From contig CM072808.1 in NCBI GenBank assembly GCA_037013495.1, positions 46,796,068-46,860,067 of the forward strand: DNA of 64,000 bases. Direction: 5' to 3'. Both the position numbers and the translations under genes were made by a program. This document shows positions 1-11,082 of the stretch, piece after piece; position 1 is the stretch's first letter, and every line of letters starts with the position of its first letter. The DNA comes from Hippophae tibetana (taxonomy: Eukaryota; Streptophyta; Magnoliopsida; Rosales; Elaeagnaceae). Under the pieces are notes generated by a model. That model worked only from the letters and a program-made list of their open reading frames with translations. It was not told the origin of the DNA and did not search any database.

Positions 1-1
1 G

Positions 2-3000
2 CACATCAACAAAAAAAGTCATGGAAAAATTGTCTCTAAATCTCAAAGCAATGAGTCACCTGAATCTGCTCTGTTTAGCAAGGAACAGATTGATCTCCTC
101 CAGGAATTATTTGGACAATCCTTGACCACATCATCTGCCACTATAGCTCAATCAGGTAACACCCTCAATGCTCTTAATGTGAAACAGGTTATGAGACCAT
201 GGATTGTTGATTCCGGTGCTTCAGACCACATGACGGGTGATGCTTCTCTTCTCATAAATCTTAAATTCTACCAGACTGGACACACGGTCCGAATTGCCGA
301 CGGTTCGGTATCCAAAGTAACAGGAATTGGTTCAGCCAAAATTTCAAACTCCTTTATTCTAGATTCTGTCCTTCTTGTTCCTACACTTTATTGTAATCTT
401 GTATCAATTACTAAACTCACCCGTGATAAAAATTGTATGGCTAAATTTGTTCATAACCTATGTGAATTTCAGGAACTGCATTCGGGGAAGATGATTGGCA
501 GTGCTAAGGAATGCTCGGGACTCTATCTCCTCAGCAGTGAAGAACCTTCAACAAGACAAGTCCACCAAGTTGTATCCGAAGTTTCTAATCAGAATAAAGC
601 TTTGTTAAACCTTAAGTCCAATAAAGATGGTGAAATCATGTTGAATCACTATCGTTTAGGTCATCCTAATTTCAAGTATTTACAGAAACTTTTTCCTTCA
701 TCATTTAGAAATAAAAATTCAGAAGTTTTTCAGTGTGAAGTATGTCAATTTTCAAAACATGTTAGAACTTCATATCCTCATCTTCCACATAAAAAATCAC
801 ATCCTTTCTCATTAATTCACACTGATATTTGGGGACCTTCTCGAATCAAAAACATCACAGGGACACGTTGGTTCATTTCATTTGTGGATGATCATACTCG
901 AACCACTTGGTTATTCCTAATGAAAGAAAAATCTAAAGCATGTCAAATTTTTAAAAATTTTAATACCATGATTCAAACTCAATTTCAAACAAAAATCCAG
1001 GTATTGAAATCCGACAATGCCAAAGAATACTTCACTTTCACCCTTACTGATTATCTGTTAAGTCAAGGGATTGTCCATCTAAGCTCATGTGTTGACACAC
1101 CTCAACAAAATGGGGTGACTGAAAGAAAGAAAAGGAATCTTCTCGAGGTCGCCAGATCCCTCATGTTCACAACTCATGTCCCTCAACATTTTTGGGGGGA
1201 TGCTGTTCTTACAGCTACCTATCTTATCAATAGGATGTCATCTCGTGTCCTCTTATTTAAAACACCTATCAATACTCTACTTGAGTCATACCCACACACC
1301 AAAATCGTGTCTCATGTTCCCTTTAAAATTTTCGGATGTTCTGCTTATGTCCATGTACATCATAGTGGCAAACTTGATCCTCGAGCCATCAAATGCATAT
1401 TCCTAGGGTATTCATCATACCAGAAAGGATACAAATGTTTTTCTCCTATCACAAAACGATTCTATAATATAATGGATGTCACATTTTTTGAACAATATCC
1501 GTACTATTCCAAATCTGTCATTCAGGGGGAGAACATAGGCAATGAATACCAGCTTTCGAATATCATAAGTACTCAGTCTCCCACAAATCCTATTCCGCAA
1601 CCTCTAGAAAGTGAATCAATATCTCAAATAAATACTCTTACTACTCCCAATGAATCCTCAACTTCTCTACCAACAGATTCAAACTTCCTTGTCCCAAACA
1701 ATGATCTCCTTGTCTACTCTAGAAGGAAAACAACTCAAGAAAGAGCAGAGAACCGAGCATATCTTGAGTCATTCCAGGAATCCAACCCGAGTACAGGCCA
1801 CTCCGATAATTCACAAGGTAACACCACTGAACCTCATATTATTGAATTACCTCCTAATGATTTGAATTTGCCAATTGCTATAAGGAAAGGTGTAAGATCA
1901 TGCACAAACCACCCCATCTACAACTTTATTTCCTATAAAAATCTCTCACCAGGGTATAAGGCATTTATCAGCAACCTCGATCAAATAGAGGTTCCAAATT
2001 CTGTTCATGAAGCATTTCAGATACCTGAATGGAAGACAGCTATTCGTGAAGAACTCAGTGCCCTAGAGAAAAACAAGACTTGGGAGATCACAGAACTACC
2101 ATCGGGAAAACAAACTGTTGGGTGTAAATGGATCTTTACAATCAAACACAAAGCAGACGGTAGTGTAGAAAGACTCAAAGCTCGCCTTGTGGCTAAAGGA
2201 TTCACTCAGACATATGGGCTTGATTATCAGGAGACTTTTGCACCTGTAGCAAAACTCAACACTATTCGTGTTCTTCTCTCCATAGTATCTAACTTGGATT
2301 GGCCTCTCTACCAATTAGATGTCAAGAATGCATTCCTTAATGGTGATCTCGAAGAAGAAGTTTATATGGACATTCCTACTGGAATTGAATCTCCTGTTCC
2401 AACCAATAGAGTCTGCAAACTTAAGAAATCCTTATATGGATTGAAACAGTCTCCACGTGCCTGGTTTGATAAGTTCTCTAAAGTTCTGAAGAGATATGGG
2501 TACAATCAATGCCAATCAGATCACACACTATTCGTCAAACACTTCTCCAATGACAGAATAGTTATCCTAATTGTGTACGTAGATGATATTGTTCTAACAG
2601 GTAATTCTACAATTGAGATGGATAAACTCAAAGAATTCCTTGCCAAGGAATTTGAGATCAAAGATCTAGGCAATCTCAAATATTTTCTAGGGATGGAAGT
2701 AGCACGAACAAAAAGGGACATATCTATATCTCAAAGGAAGTATGTACTTGATCTTCTCAAATAAACTGGAATGATGGGGTGTAAACCAGCAGAAACGCCG
2801 ATGGATTCTACAATAAAACTCGGAATCAAAGAAAATAGTACACCTATGGACAAAGGTCGTTATCAAAGATTAGTGGGAAAACTCATTTACCTATCTCACA
2901 CTAGACCAGATATTGGTTTTTCAGTAAATGTTGTAAGTCAATTTATGAACAGTCCTACTGAAGAACACATGGAAGCAGTCTATCGTATACTCAGGTATCT

Positions 3001-3532
3001 CAAGATGACACCAGAAAAAGGATTATATTTCAGTAAGAATCTCACTAGAAAAATTGAAGTCTTTGCAGATGCTGACTGGGCAGGCTCTATAGTAGATCGC
3101 AGATCTACCACTGGATATTGTACATTCATATGGGGAAACCTTGTAACTTGGCGAAGTAAAAAACAGTCAGTAGTCGCTCGAAGCAGTGCAGAAGCTGAAT
3201 TTAGAGCCATGGCTCATGGGATTTGTGAAGGAATGTGGTTAAGAAGGCTACTCAATGAACTGGATTTCACGACTCTCGAACCTATCAACATGCATTGTGA
3301 CAATCAAGCTGCAATAAGAATTGCGAAAAATCCAGTTCATCATGATCGAACCAAACATGTAGAAATTGATCATCATTTCATTAAAGAAAAGATAGATGAA
3401 AAAATTGTGGACCTACTATATACATCTACTAAACATCAAATTGCAGATATCCTTACCAAAGCATTACCTCGAACAATCTTCGAAGAATTGAGTTGCAAGT
3501 TAGGAATGATTAATATCTATTACCCAACTTGA
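2..3532 (+). pseudogene. copia gag-pol polyprotein, 3' part, with one in-frame nonsense codon
   Basis: A single reading frame is open from base 2 to the stop at 3530-3532 except for one TAA at 2762-2764, where copy 2 has GAA. Seen in order: gag tail; aspartic protease motif VDSGASDHMTG with its catalytic Asp codon at 209-211; GAG-pre-integrase zinc region with a CEVC pair (about 640-780); integrase core with HTDIWGP, SDNAKEY and GVTERK carrying the D-D-E residues (about 810-1300); reverse transcriptase beginning near 2030, with YVDD at 2576-2587; RNase H with DADWAG, SSAEAE and DNQAA (about 3058-3400). The nonsense codon falls between the RT palm and RNase H, so a translated product would lack RNase H. 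The GVTERK segment has Thr where copy 2 has Ala. Retrotransposon function is established for the family; whether this copy is expressed is unknown. Confidence 0.95.
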
Positions 3533-3539
3533 GGGGGAG

Positions 3540-3759
3540 TGTAGATTTTCAGAGAATATTATTAGTGTTGTACAGGCTGTAGAGTTAGTGTAAATCAAGC
3601 TGTATTTTCATTATTGTTACCAGCTGTTCTATTCCTAGAATTAGTGGACACTTTGTATTTCTATATATAGATTGTATTATAGTGTTGTAGAAAAGAAGAG
3701 AAAACAGAGAATACATACTCCATATTATCTCCATCTTATCTCTCGGAGTACATTTAACA
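3540..3759 (+). repeat. 3' LTR of copia copy 1
   Basis: The 220-bp repeat starts TGTAGATTTTC and ends GTACATTTAACA, the TG...CA ends usual for LTRs. It directly follows the polypurine tract. Where copy 2 carries a TATAAATA box, this copy reads TATATATA. Three differences from the copy 2 3' LTR were counted by eye. Confidence 0.95.
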
Positions 3760-3764
3760 GTTAT

Positions 3765-4379
3765 AATTATTAATTTGAACACTGTAAGAACTTAGAAGCA
3801 AGTAGTACTGATTTTTATTGTTCATGTCGCATCCCTCTAGACTTAAAATCTTGGATCCTTCACTACTCTTTTAAGTTAAGGCTTAACTAGGGAAATATAT
3901 TTAAATTTTCTAGGCACAAATGGATCTTAAAGCTCACCAAAAAAAAAGGCCAGTTCAAAAATATACTTCACAAAAAGTCAAAAAAATTATCCTCTGGTAG
4001 ACCTGCATATCTATGTTTTCTCAAGGTAACATTAGGTTTTGTTGTGGCAGGCAGAATAAGGAAGTTTATAAATGGAAAATATTGCATAGGAAAGAAAGAT
4101 TAATGAAAAGTCACGTGCATTCTATATGACACCATTAAAAAGTCATGCAGCATATTACAACATTATGATTCTAGAAATGGGGATTGATAGCTCAAGAAAA
4201 TCCCTTAAACGGAAACAACAGAACCACATTTAGTAATTATTCTAAATGGTTGCATCCATTAAAAAAAAAACTCATGTTAAGATACCACCAGCTTCTGAAA
4301 ATCCAAAGCCAAAAAACTTTTCAAAATAACACAAGTAAATATATAAAGAAATTGAATTCTTGAAAGCTTAATTGATTAC
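3765..4379. other. non-coding stretch, probable intron of the DnaJ-family gene
   Basis: No exon, RNA gene or repeat was recognised between the copia LTR and the DnaJ exon. Read on the minus strand it begins with a GTAATC donor directly after the exon, so it is most simply the 5' part of that gene's first coding intron, interrupted by copia copy 1. No later DnaJ exon (HPD motif) was found here. Confidence 0.6.
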
Positions 4380-4466
4380 CTTAACATAGTAAGCTCTCTT
4401 GATCTGCTCAGGGGTTGCGTCAACCTTGACCCCCAATATATCATAATAAATACTTTCCTTCGCCAT
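4380..4466 (-). CDS. DnaJ-domain protein (dnaJ 10-like), first coding exon only
   Basis: On the minus strand an ATG at 4466-4464 opens 29 codons that end exactly at a consensus donor (AAG|GTAATC at 4380/4379). The peptide starts MAKESIYYDILGVKVDATPE and matches helix I and the start of helix II of a J domain as found in plant dnaJ 10-like co-chaperones, which stimulate Hsp70 ATPase. The HPD tripeptide that defines function lies in the next exon in this family and is not seen down to 3760. A likely 5' UTR intron supports a real transcript: donor AAA|GTAAGT near 4764 and acceptor CTTAG near 4482, a few bases before the ATG. The remainder should lie beyond the left edge. It could also be a promoter-and-exon fragment cut off from its gene; the window cannot tell. 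Confidence 0.75.
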
Positions 4467-4990
4467 AATTTTCAGATCAAAACTAAGAATGAAACATTCA
4501 CAAAAACACCAATTAAATCAGTCGCGCATAAACAACAGAGCAGAAACTAAAAATGATGGTAAGTGACAGAAACCAATAAATGAATCAGACAAAATAAGCA
4601 AAACCCAGTTCTTAAAATCAACATATAAGTCAGATCTCATTGAAAAAACAACTATATTAACGCATGTATAAAACAATTAATACCGAAAAATCACGGAGCC
4701 AGCAAGGCAGCAATAAATAATAAAGAAGGAACAGAAAACCAACATAGAAAATTAAAAAACTTACTTTTGCTTCAGCTGAAATTTTATACTTTAAGACTTA
4801 GAAACTATAAAGCAAGGAACAGACGAGGAGCAGATGACTTAGGTATCTAAGTATTATTTTCCAAAGCTTATGGATCTGAACTGTGTGCATGAAAGGAGAA
4901 GATAACTCATGACAGTACCCAAAAATCAGGGAAATTAGTATATAGTATATACTCGTGTAATTAGTGTTGTTAATTTTTCCGCGAATAATC
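4467..4990 (-). promoter_or_regulatory. 5' UTR, UTR intron and probable promoter of the DnaJ-family gene
   Basis: Immediately upstream of the minus-strand DnaJ ATG there is a short leader, an acceptor-like CTTAG, about 280 bp of AT-rich intron-like sequence and a GTAAGT donor at about 4764-4759. Beyond it the sequence is leader or promoter. No transcription start can be fixed. Confidence 0.45.
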
Positions 4991-5886
4991 CCGTGCAAAA
5001 AATATGTTTACGTGGTGGGTCATTTTGATTCTCATCCTAAAAAAACCAAAAATATTTGTTTCATCGTATATATGTATAATTATTGTGATTTATATTTACA
5101 TTTAAAAAGAATATAATTTTATATTAATTACGTGTATAAAATAAAATTTAATTCATTTTTTTATGAGTTTTTCCTTTTTAACGGTTTCAATGAATTTAAT
5201 TGTCATGATTTCTATCCTTTCAAAAAAAACTTACAATTTTATATAATTTTTTATTATTTACCCTAAAAAAATACAATATTATAGTTTAAAATATAATTTA
5301 TTTTATTTTTAATAATCATTTAAATGAATAATTTAATTATATCTATAATTTATATATTATATTTAATATCTATTAAATATATTTTTTATTTTATTTTAGT
5401 TTTTAACATAAATTTTAGTAATTTAAAATATAAAATAAATAAATAAATTTATTTTTATTTTTAATAGAAAATACACTATTTACACAAATTCTTTGACACT
5501 TCTATTAACAATTCCTACACATCCTTATAAATATTTAATAAAGAGATGGTGCGTTAAATCAATCCAACCAACTCGTTTACAACACTCATTTGATTGTCTA
5601 TTGTGCAATGATATTTTAATAATTTATGTCTACATTTATAAATGTAGAATTTAACTTTTTTATATTTAAACAAAAATTAAATGCAAAAATATAAAAAATA
5701 AAGATTCTTATATTTTTTATATGTATTTTTGTTATCTTTTTACAAGAATCATTTAAATTTTTAATTAAAAAATGTAATGAAAATAATGAGATAATTAAAA
5801 AAATTAGGTGTATTTGTCTTTTAAATTATACCTAAAATAATTTTGAATAAAAATATCCTTATATTTTAAAGAACAGCATATATTAT
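4991..5886. other. AT-rich spacer without a recognised gene
   Basis: Very AT-rich, with poly-A/T runs and no open frame, RNA gene or repeat that I can name. It separates the DnaJ promoter from the old copia element. Confidence 0.7.
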
Positions 5887-6238
5887 TGTTATATCACAAT
5901 TAAATCTAGAAATGTTCATGAAACTATATGGACGTAAAATTTAAATAAAATGGAAGCAAAAATAGATTGAAAACATGTCTGCTACTATTGATCAATTTTC
6001 AACACTTATACGAGAATTTCAATGAATTTTTGATTTGATGCTCTCACTAATTTCTCACACTTATTATCTGTGTTTTTATGGTGTATATGAATGTATCAGT
6101 GAGTAGTGAGAGGACTAACTGCCTTTATAAATGTTCTTCCATCAAGAACCTTGTATGGTTTCATAACCGACGTACGGTTTCGACGAAACCAAATCGTCAC
6201 CACTGTTCACCATTGCGTTGCATCACTTTGATGTTACA
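5887..6238 (-). repeat. 3' LTR of old copia copy 3
   Basis: Direct partner of 10729-11082 along its length, with many scattered substitutions, including the shared block around GTATATGAATGTATCAGTGA. TG...CA ends are preserved. Confidence 0.85.
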
Positions 6239-6261
6239 TTCTCTCACTTGGTGCAAACGTT

Positions 6262-9080
6262 AAGCGAAATTCTCTTGAGTAACAAAATACATGAGAATCA
6301 AAATGGGCAACCAATGCCATGACCACACGAAGTGAATCTTTCTTAGATATAGGAGAAAATGTCTTTGTGTAGTCGATTTCTTCCCTTTGAGTGAATCCTT
6401 TTGGCAACTAGTCTTGCATTATGTCTCTCAATGTTTCCTTGTGAGTATTTCTTTGTTTTGAAGACTCATTTACATCCGATGGCTTTCATACCATCAGGCA
6501 ACTTGACGAGATCCCAGACTCGGTTAGACGCCATAGAATCCATCTCTTCTTTCATGGCACTGTATCATAAGTTCGAAACCTCATAACTCATGGCCTGTGA
6601 AAACATCTCATGATCATTTTCAGCTCCAACATTATAGTCACATTCTTGTAGATACACAATATAATCACTAGGAATTGCAGATTTCCTTACTCTAGTAGAT
6701 CTTCTTAATACTGCACCAACATTTTTCTGAGGAGCAGGATCATGTTGTTCAACATGTGTAGGCATCTGTTGAACTTCAACATCTACTGGATCAGGATCAA
6801 CAACTTGTGATACTTCTAGGATTGGTTCTTCAACACGTGTTTATACTCGAGGTGTGTTGTTAATAATAACGATCAATCCATTACTTGAAGTGGCACATTG
6901 AGCATTTGAATGATCTTTCTCAAGACCAATGCCCCGGGATCGATTGCTCCCACTAATCAAGTAATTCTCAAGAATTTTTGCATTTCTTGATTGCACAAAA
7001 CCTAGTTTTGTGAGATGGATAGTAAAATCTGTAACCCTTAAAACGTTCAACATATCCTACGAAATATCCACTAATGATCCTTCGGTCTAGCTTCTTCTCT
7101 TGTGGATTATAAATCCTCACTTCAAACGAGCATCCCCAAACAGGCATATTTCGTAAACTCGGTTTCCAACATTTCCATAATTCAAATGGTGTCTTTGAGA
7201 TAGCCTTAATTGGAACTCGATTTAATATATACACAACCGTCTTTAAAGCTTCAATCCACAAGGATTTAGAAAGATTGGAGTTGTTAAGCATACTCCGCAC
7301 CATATCCAATAATGTTCAGTTTCTCCTTTTTGCTACACCATTCTAGTCTGGTGAACCAGGCATAGTGTATTGGGTAACTATCCCATGTTATTGAAGAAAC
7401 TTAGCAAACAGAGCAGACATTTGTCCATTTTTAGTGTATATACCATAATATTCACCACATTTATCTAATATCATGATCTTTATTTGCTTTCCACATTATT
7501 TATCTACTTTAACCTTAAAACTCTTGAAGGCATCTAATGTTTCACTCTTATTATAAAGCATGTAGAGATACATATATTGAGAAAAATCATCAATAAAGGT
7601 GATAAAATATTTCTGACCTTGAATGTCCATGTCTTGACAACATATATTTGTATGTATGATTTCTAATATGTTTGAAATCATATTAGTACCTTTGACTTGT
7701 TAGTTTCCCTTAATGTAATCCACATATGTCTCAAAATCAGTAAAATCTAGAGTACTAAGTACCCCATCTTTCACTAATCTTTTAATTATTTATATGGAGA
7801 TATGTCCTAATCTTCTATGTCATAACGTAGAAAAGTCCTCGTCAATAATACACATTTTAGTGCCAGCTTGAATATGCATAACGTTATAAGTGACATTATG
7901 TCGTAAATTAATACAATAAAGACCATCAAACAAAATATCATTCCCAACACAATCAGATTTATTAAATAAATTGAAAGATATTTCTGAAAAGTGAAAGGAA
8001 TAACCAAAAGGTACAAGTCTTGAAATTAAAAACAAGTTTCTAGAGAAACTTGGAACATAAAATGTCTTTTCTAATTCTAAAATAAAACCACTACTTAAAA
8101 TAAAACTGCATGTCCCTATAGCCTCCACATGTGAGCCCATCTTGTTACCACATAAGATGTATTGCTCACTTTTCACTAGCTTCTTTAGATTTCACATATC
8201 ATGTAAGGAGTTTGCAACATGGATTGTAGATCCATAATCAATCCATCAGATGTTCATATTAACATTAACCATATTAGAATCATAACAAACAAACAAGGTT
8301 GGATTACCTTTATTCTCAAGTCATTTCTGGAATCTGATACAATTCTTCTTCATATGTCCCTTCTTTTTACAGAAAAAACACTTGGATTCTTTCTTAATAT
8401 CTACCTAAGGTGGAATTATCCCTTTTCCTTTATGCTTATATTGAGATTTTCCTTTCCTATATGTTGTAGCCAACATTGCACTTTCATCAAATTCCATAAC
8501 AACCATCCCTTCCTCTTAAACACACATGGTCATTAGTTGATTGATTGACCATTTATCCTTATGTCTATAGTATGAGATTTTGAATGACCCGTATTGATGT
8601 GGGAGAGTGTTAAGGATATAATGCACTAGGAAGGATTCTGACATCTCAACCTCAAGATGCTTAAATTGAGCCGCAATGTCCCTCATTTTGCATAATGTGC
8701 TCGCACACACCTTTCGCACTAATGAGTCTTAAAGAAGAGAACTTCATAATAATGGTGCTTGTTAAAGCCTTATCTAAAGTGACGAATTGATCATCAATGG
8801 CCTTTAACAAGTCCTGAACATTGTTATGTTGATCAATAGAACCACGAATACTAGCAGATATTTTAATCTTAATGAACATCATGCTAAGGCGATTAGATCG
8901 ATCTCATTGTTCATAAAATATGATATTTTCTAGAGTGTTGGTTTGAGTAATTTTAGGTGGTTCGTTTTTCCTAATAGCATAATCAATATCCATCCACCCT
9001 AGTTGAAGGAGAATTATTTCCTTCCATATTTTATAATTATCCAATTTTAGATCGAGAATGTCACAATGGATATTAAAGAA
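6262..9080 (-). pseudogene. degenerate copia gag-pol (gag, protease, integrase, start of RT)
   Basis: Read on the minus strand from the right. Gag of the UBN2 type lies at about 9080-8516, including RSNRLSMMFIK and LVHYILNTLPHQYGSFK. The protease region near 8230-8160 has DYGSTIHVANS where the family has DSG, so the catalytic triplet is damaged. GAG-pre-integrase is at 8176-7820. The integrase core is at about 7690-6970, with IHTN in place of the usual HTD, so the first catalytic Asp is lost. The integrase-RT linker is at 6765-6565. The RT start (KGFTQREEIDYTKTFSP) is at about 6570-6262, where the frame ends. Stops and frameshifts separate these pieces; it cannot encode a working polyprotein. 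Confidence 0.88.
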
Positions 9081-9236
9081 ATTTACAGGTTAAGAAGGTT
9101 CATTTTTCCTAATAATATAATCAATATTCATCCACCCTAGTTGAAGAAGAGTTTTTTCCTTCCATATTTTATAATTTTCCCATTTTAGATCGAGAATGTC
9201 ACAGTGGATATCAAAGAAATTTACAAGTTAAGAAGC
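8961..9236. repeat. 138-bp imperfect tandem duplication in the gag of old copia
   Basis: The block beginning TTCGTTTTTCCTAATAGC (8961) recurs at 9099 as TTCATTTTTCCTAATAAT and stays alignable to about 9236, including CATCCACCCTAGTTGAAG and GATCGAGAATGTCAC. The unit covers the N-terminal coding part of gag. Confidence 0.85.
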
Positions 9237-10094
9237 TGTAATTAAAAATTATATGTTTATTAAATTTTAAGACCTAAATTATAGTCATTTTTTACCAATG
9301 TAAATTATGAAAAATATGAATCTAGTGACATAAAACTTGTGTGTCGACTAAAGTTTTAATTCAATTAGATTCATCATAACTTTACGAAAAAATTATCAAA
9401 TTATGTTCATTTTCTTAATCACTATCGGTAAATTAAAAAAAATAATTTGATATTATATCCTAATTAATCATACAAAAATATAATAAAAATTCTTGTGGGA
9501 TAAGATTTATTATATCACATATGATTAATTACAATTAATATGCATTTTATAAATGTAATTCTAAATAAACCTTAATATAGTTTTAATTAATTAAAGATGA
9601 TGTGGCTACTCTCTAATTAATTAAACTATATTAATCACTTAAATATTAGCTAAAATCTTAGGCTCAATTATTGCATAAAAACATAAGCAATATTAATTTA
9701 ATTTTAAATTTACAAATATTATCTATCTTAAGATTTATATATGACAATAAATTATATAAGCAAACATAAATAATATAATCACTAATTAAATTCAAAAAGA
9801 ACCATTAATAATTAATTCCATTATGCATAAATTATTTAACCAAATTTTTATATGTATAATTAATTACAAAATTTACACATACGAATACCAAAACAAATTA
9901 TTTAAGCATAATGTATTTAAATAATTTTTTAATTTGCCCAAAAATTACTTAAATAAATATCACATAAATAATAAATATTATACATATGACAAACATAAGT
10001 TAAATAATTAATTAAAATTATATTCGGATTTTTTTAATAAAATCAAATTCCAAATACATATATAAAAACAAGTCAAATACTAAATAAAATGCAA

Positions 10095-10170
10095 ATTCTA
10101 TTGTAGTCTAGTGGTTAGATTGTTGCACACTATGCCCCGAGACCAAGTTTCGAGTCCCATTAACTCCAAA
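10095..10170 (+). pseudogene. tRNA-like sequence 1 (degenerate, tRNA-Glu-like)
   Basis: TTGTAGTCTAGTGGTTAGA resembles a plant tRNA D-arm/A box and AAGTTTCGAGTCCC a T-arm/B box, with spacing close to that of a tRNA. The acceptor stem does not pair properly, so it is a pseudogene or the head of a tRNA-derived SINE. Confidence 0.55.
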
Positions 10171-10240
10171 TGTATATTTTTTTAATAAAACTAAATTCTA
10201 ACCCTATATAAAAACATGTTGTTACATATAATAACATGTA

Positions 10241-10315
10241 ATGCCTCATAGTTAAGTGGCGAGGACATTACAAACCTAGTAATGTAATATGGGTTTAATT
10301 CCAAGATGAAGCTAA
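10241..10315 (+). pseudogene. tRNA-like sequence 2 (degenerate)
   Basis: TGCCTCATAGTTAAGTGG and GGGTTTAATTCC are in A-box and B-box positions about 55 bp apart, with a weak GCCTCAT/ATGAAGC acceptor-like pairing, followed by an A/T-rich tail. The spacer before it repeats the spacer before tRNA-like sequence 1 (TTTTTTTAATAAAA followed by an AAATTC block), suggesting a duplicated unit of about 150 bp. Confidence 0.5.
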
Positions 10316-10728
10316 TTTTTTTTAATTCGAAAGAACTCATCTTCAACCTCCAATCGCGTCAACTCGACTCGGTTACGAACCGAATGGATACCCGGTCATA
10401 TTTCACTATTTCGACGACTAAATTTGACATTTTTTATTAAAATTTTTAGAATTTAATTTCCAAGTGATTTATGGTCTCATTTTGAATCAAAAATATCATT
10501 TTAAATAAAAAGTTAATCAATGATTCAAATGAATGCCCGCGGTAAATTAAATTTATTTTTTTCATTGTTTTTCAAGTTTCAATTCACAGAATCACTCTAA
10601 AATAAATATTCAAATAATTTATAATTTTCATATGCATCAAAAACAAGTAAAATAAAAAACCCAAATTCTTAGTTCCTCATGAAATAGAACAAAATAGAGA
10701 TATTTTCAAAAATAGCTCTCATATCAAA

Positions 10729-11082
10729 TGTTAGATCACAATTCAATCCATAAATATTCAGGAAATCATATGGACATAAAATTTTAATAAAGCGGAAGCA
10801 AAAAATGGATTGAAAACATACCTCCTGCCATTGATCAATTTTCAACACTTACGTAGAAATTCCATTGAATTTTTTATTTGATACTCTCATTTGATTTCTC
10901 ACACTTACTCTCAGCATTTTGATAGTGTATATGAATGTATCAGTGAGTAGTGAGAGGACTTGCTGTCTTTATAAAGGTTATTCCATCAAGAACCTCGTAT
11001 GGTTTCGTAACCGACGTACGATTTTGATGAGACCAAATGGTCACCACCGTTCACCATTGCGTTACACCACTTCGATGTTACA
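10729..11082 (-). repeat. 5' LTR of old copia copy 3
   Basis: Direct partner of 5887-6238. Its left edge adjoins the decayed iMet primer-binding site. A poly-TA microsatellite follows about 30 bp beyond its right edge. Confidence 0.85.

Larger units (their letters stand above)
1..3759 (+). mobile_element. Ty1/copia LTR retrotransposon, copy 1 (5' part outside window)
   Basis: The window opens inside the gag-pol frame of a copia element and runs through protease, integrase, reverse transcriptase and RNase H to a polypurine tract (GAGGGGGAG, 3531-3539) and a 220-bp 3' LTR (3540-3759). Domain order PR-INT-RT-RH defines the Ty1/copia superfamily. It is nearly identical to the complete minus-strand copy at 32613-38091; the 3' LTR differs from that copy's 3' LTR at about three positions. 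The 5' LTR and gag start are off the left edge, so the target-site duplication cannot be tested; the base run after the LTR is GTTAT (3760-3764). The element points opposite to the DnaJ-family exon at 4380-4466 and probably lies in that gene's first coding intron. Confidence 0.96.
9240..10713. other. AT-rich leader region of the old copia element
   Basis: No protein-coding remnant is visible. The two tRNA-like sequences at about 10095-10170 and 10241-10315 are the only structure I can name; the rest is AT-rich. Confidence 0.6.
5887..11082 (-). mobile_element. old, degenerate Ty1/copia element (copy 3) with both LTRs
   Basis: Two direct repeats of about 352 and 354 bp (5887-6238 and 10729-11082) start TGTTA and end GTTACA. 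They bracket minus-strand remains of gag, protease, integrase and the start of reverse transcriptase. The 5' LTR is on the right: next to it, at about 10714-10728, is a decayed tRNA-iMet primer-binding site (minus strand TTTGATATGAGAGC). Next to the left LTR is a purine-rich tract (AAGTGAGAGAA on the minus strand). Most of RT and all of RNase H are missing, and frames are broken throughout. The family differs from copies 1 and 2. No convincing target-site duplication was found. Confidence 0.88.
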
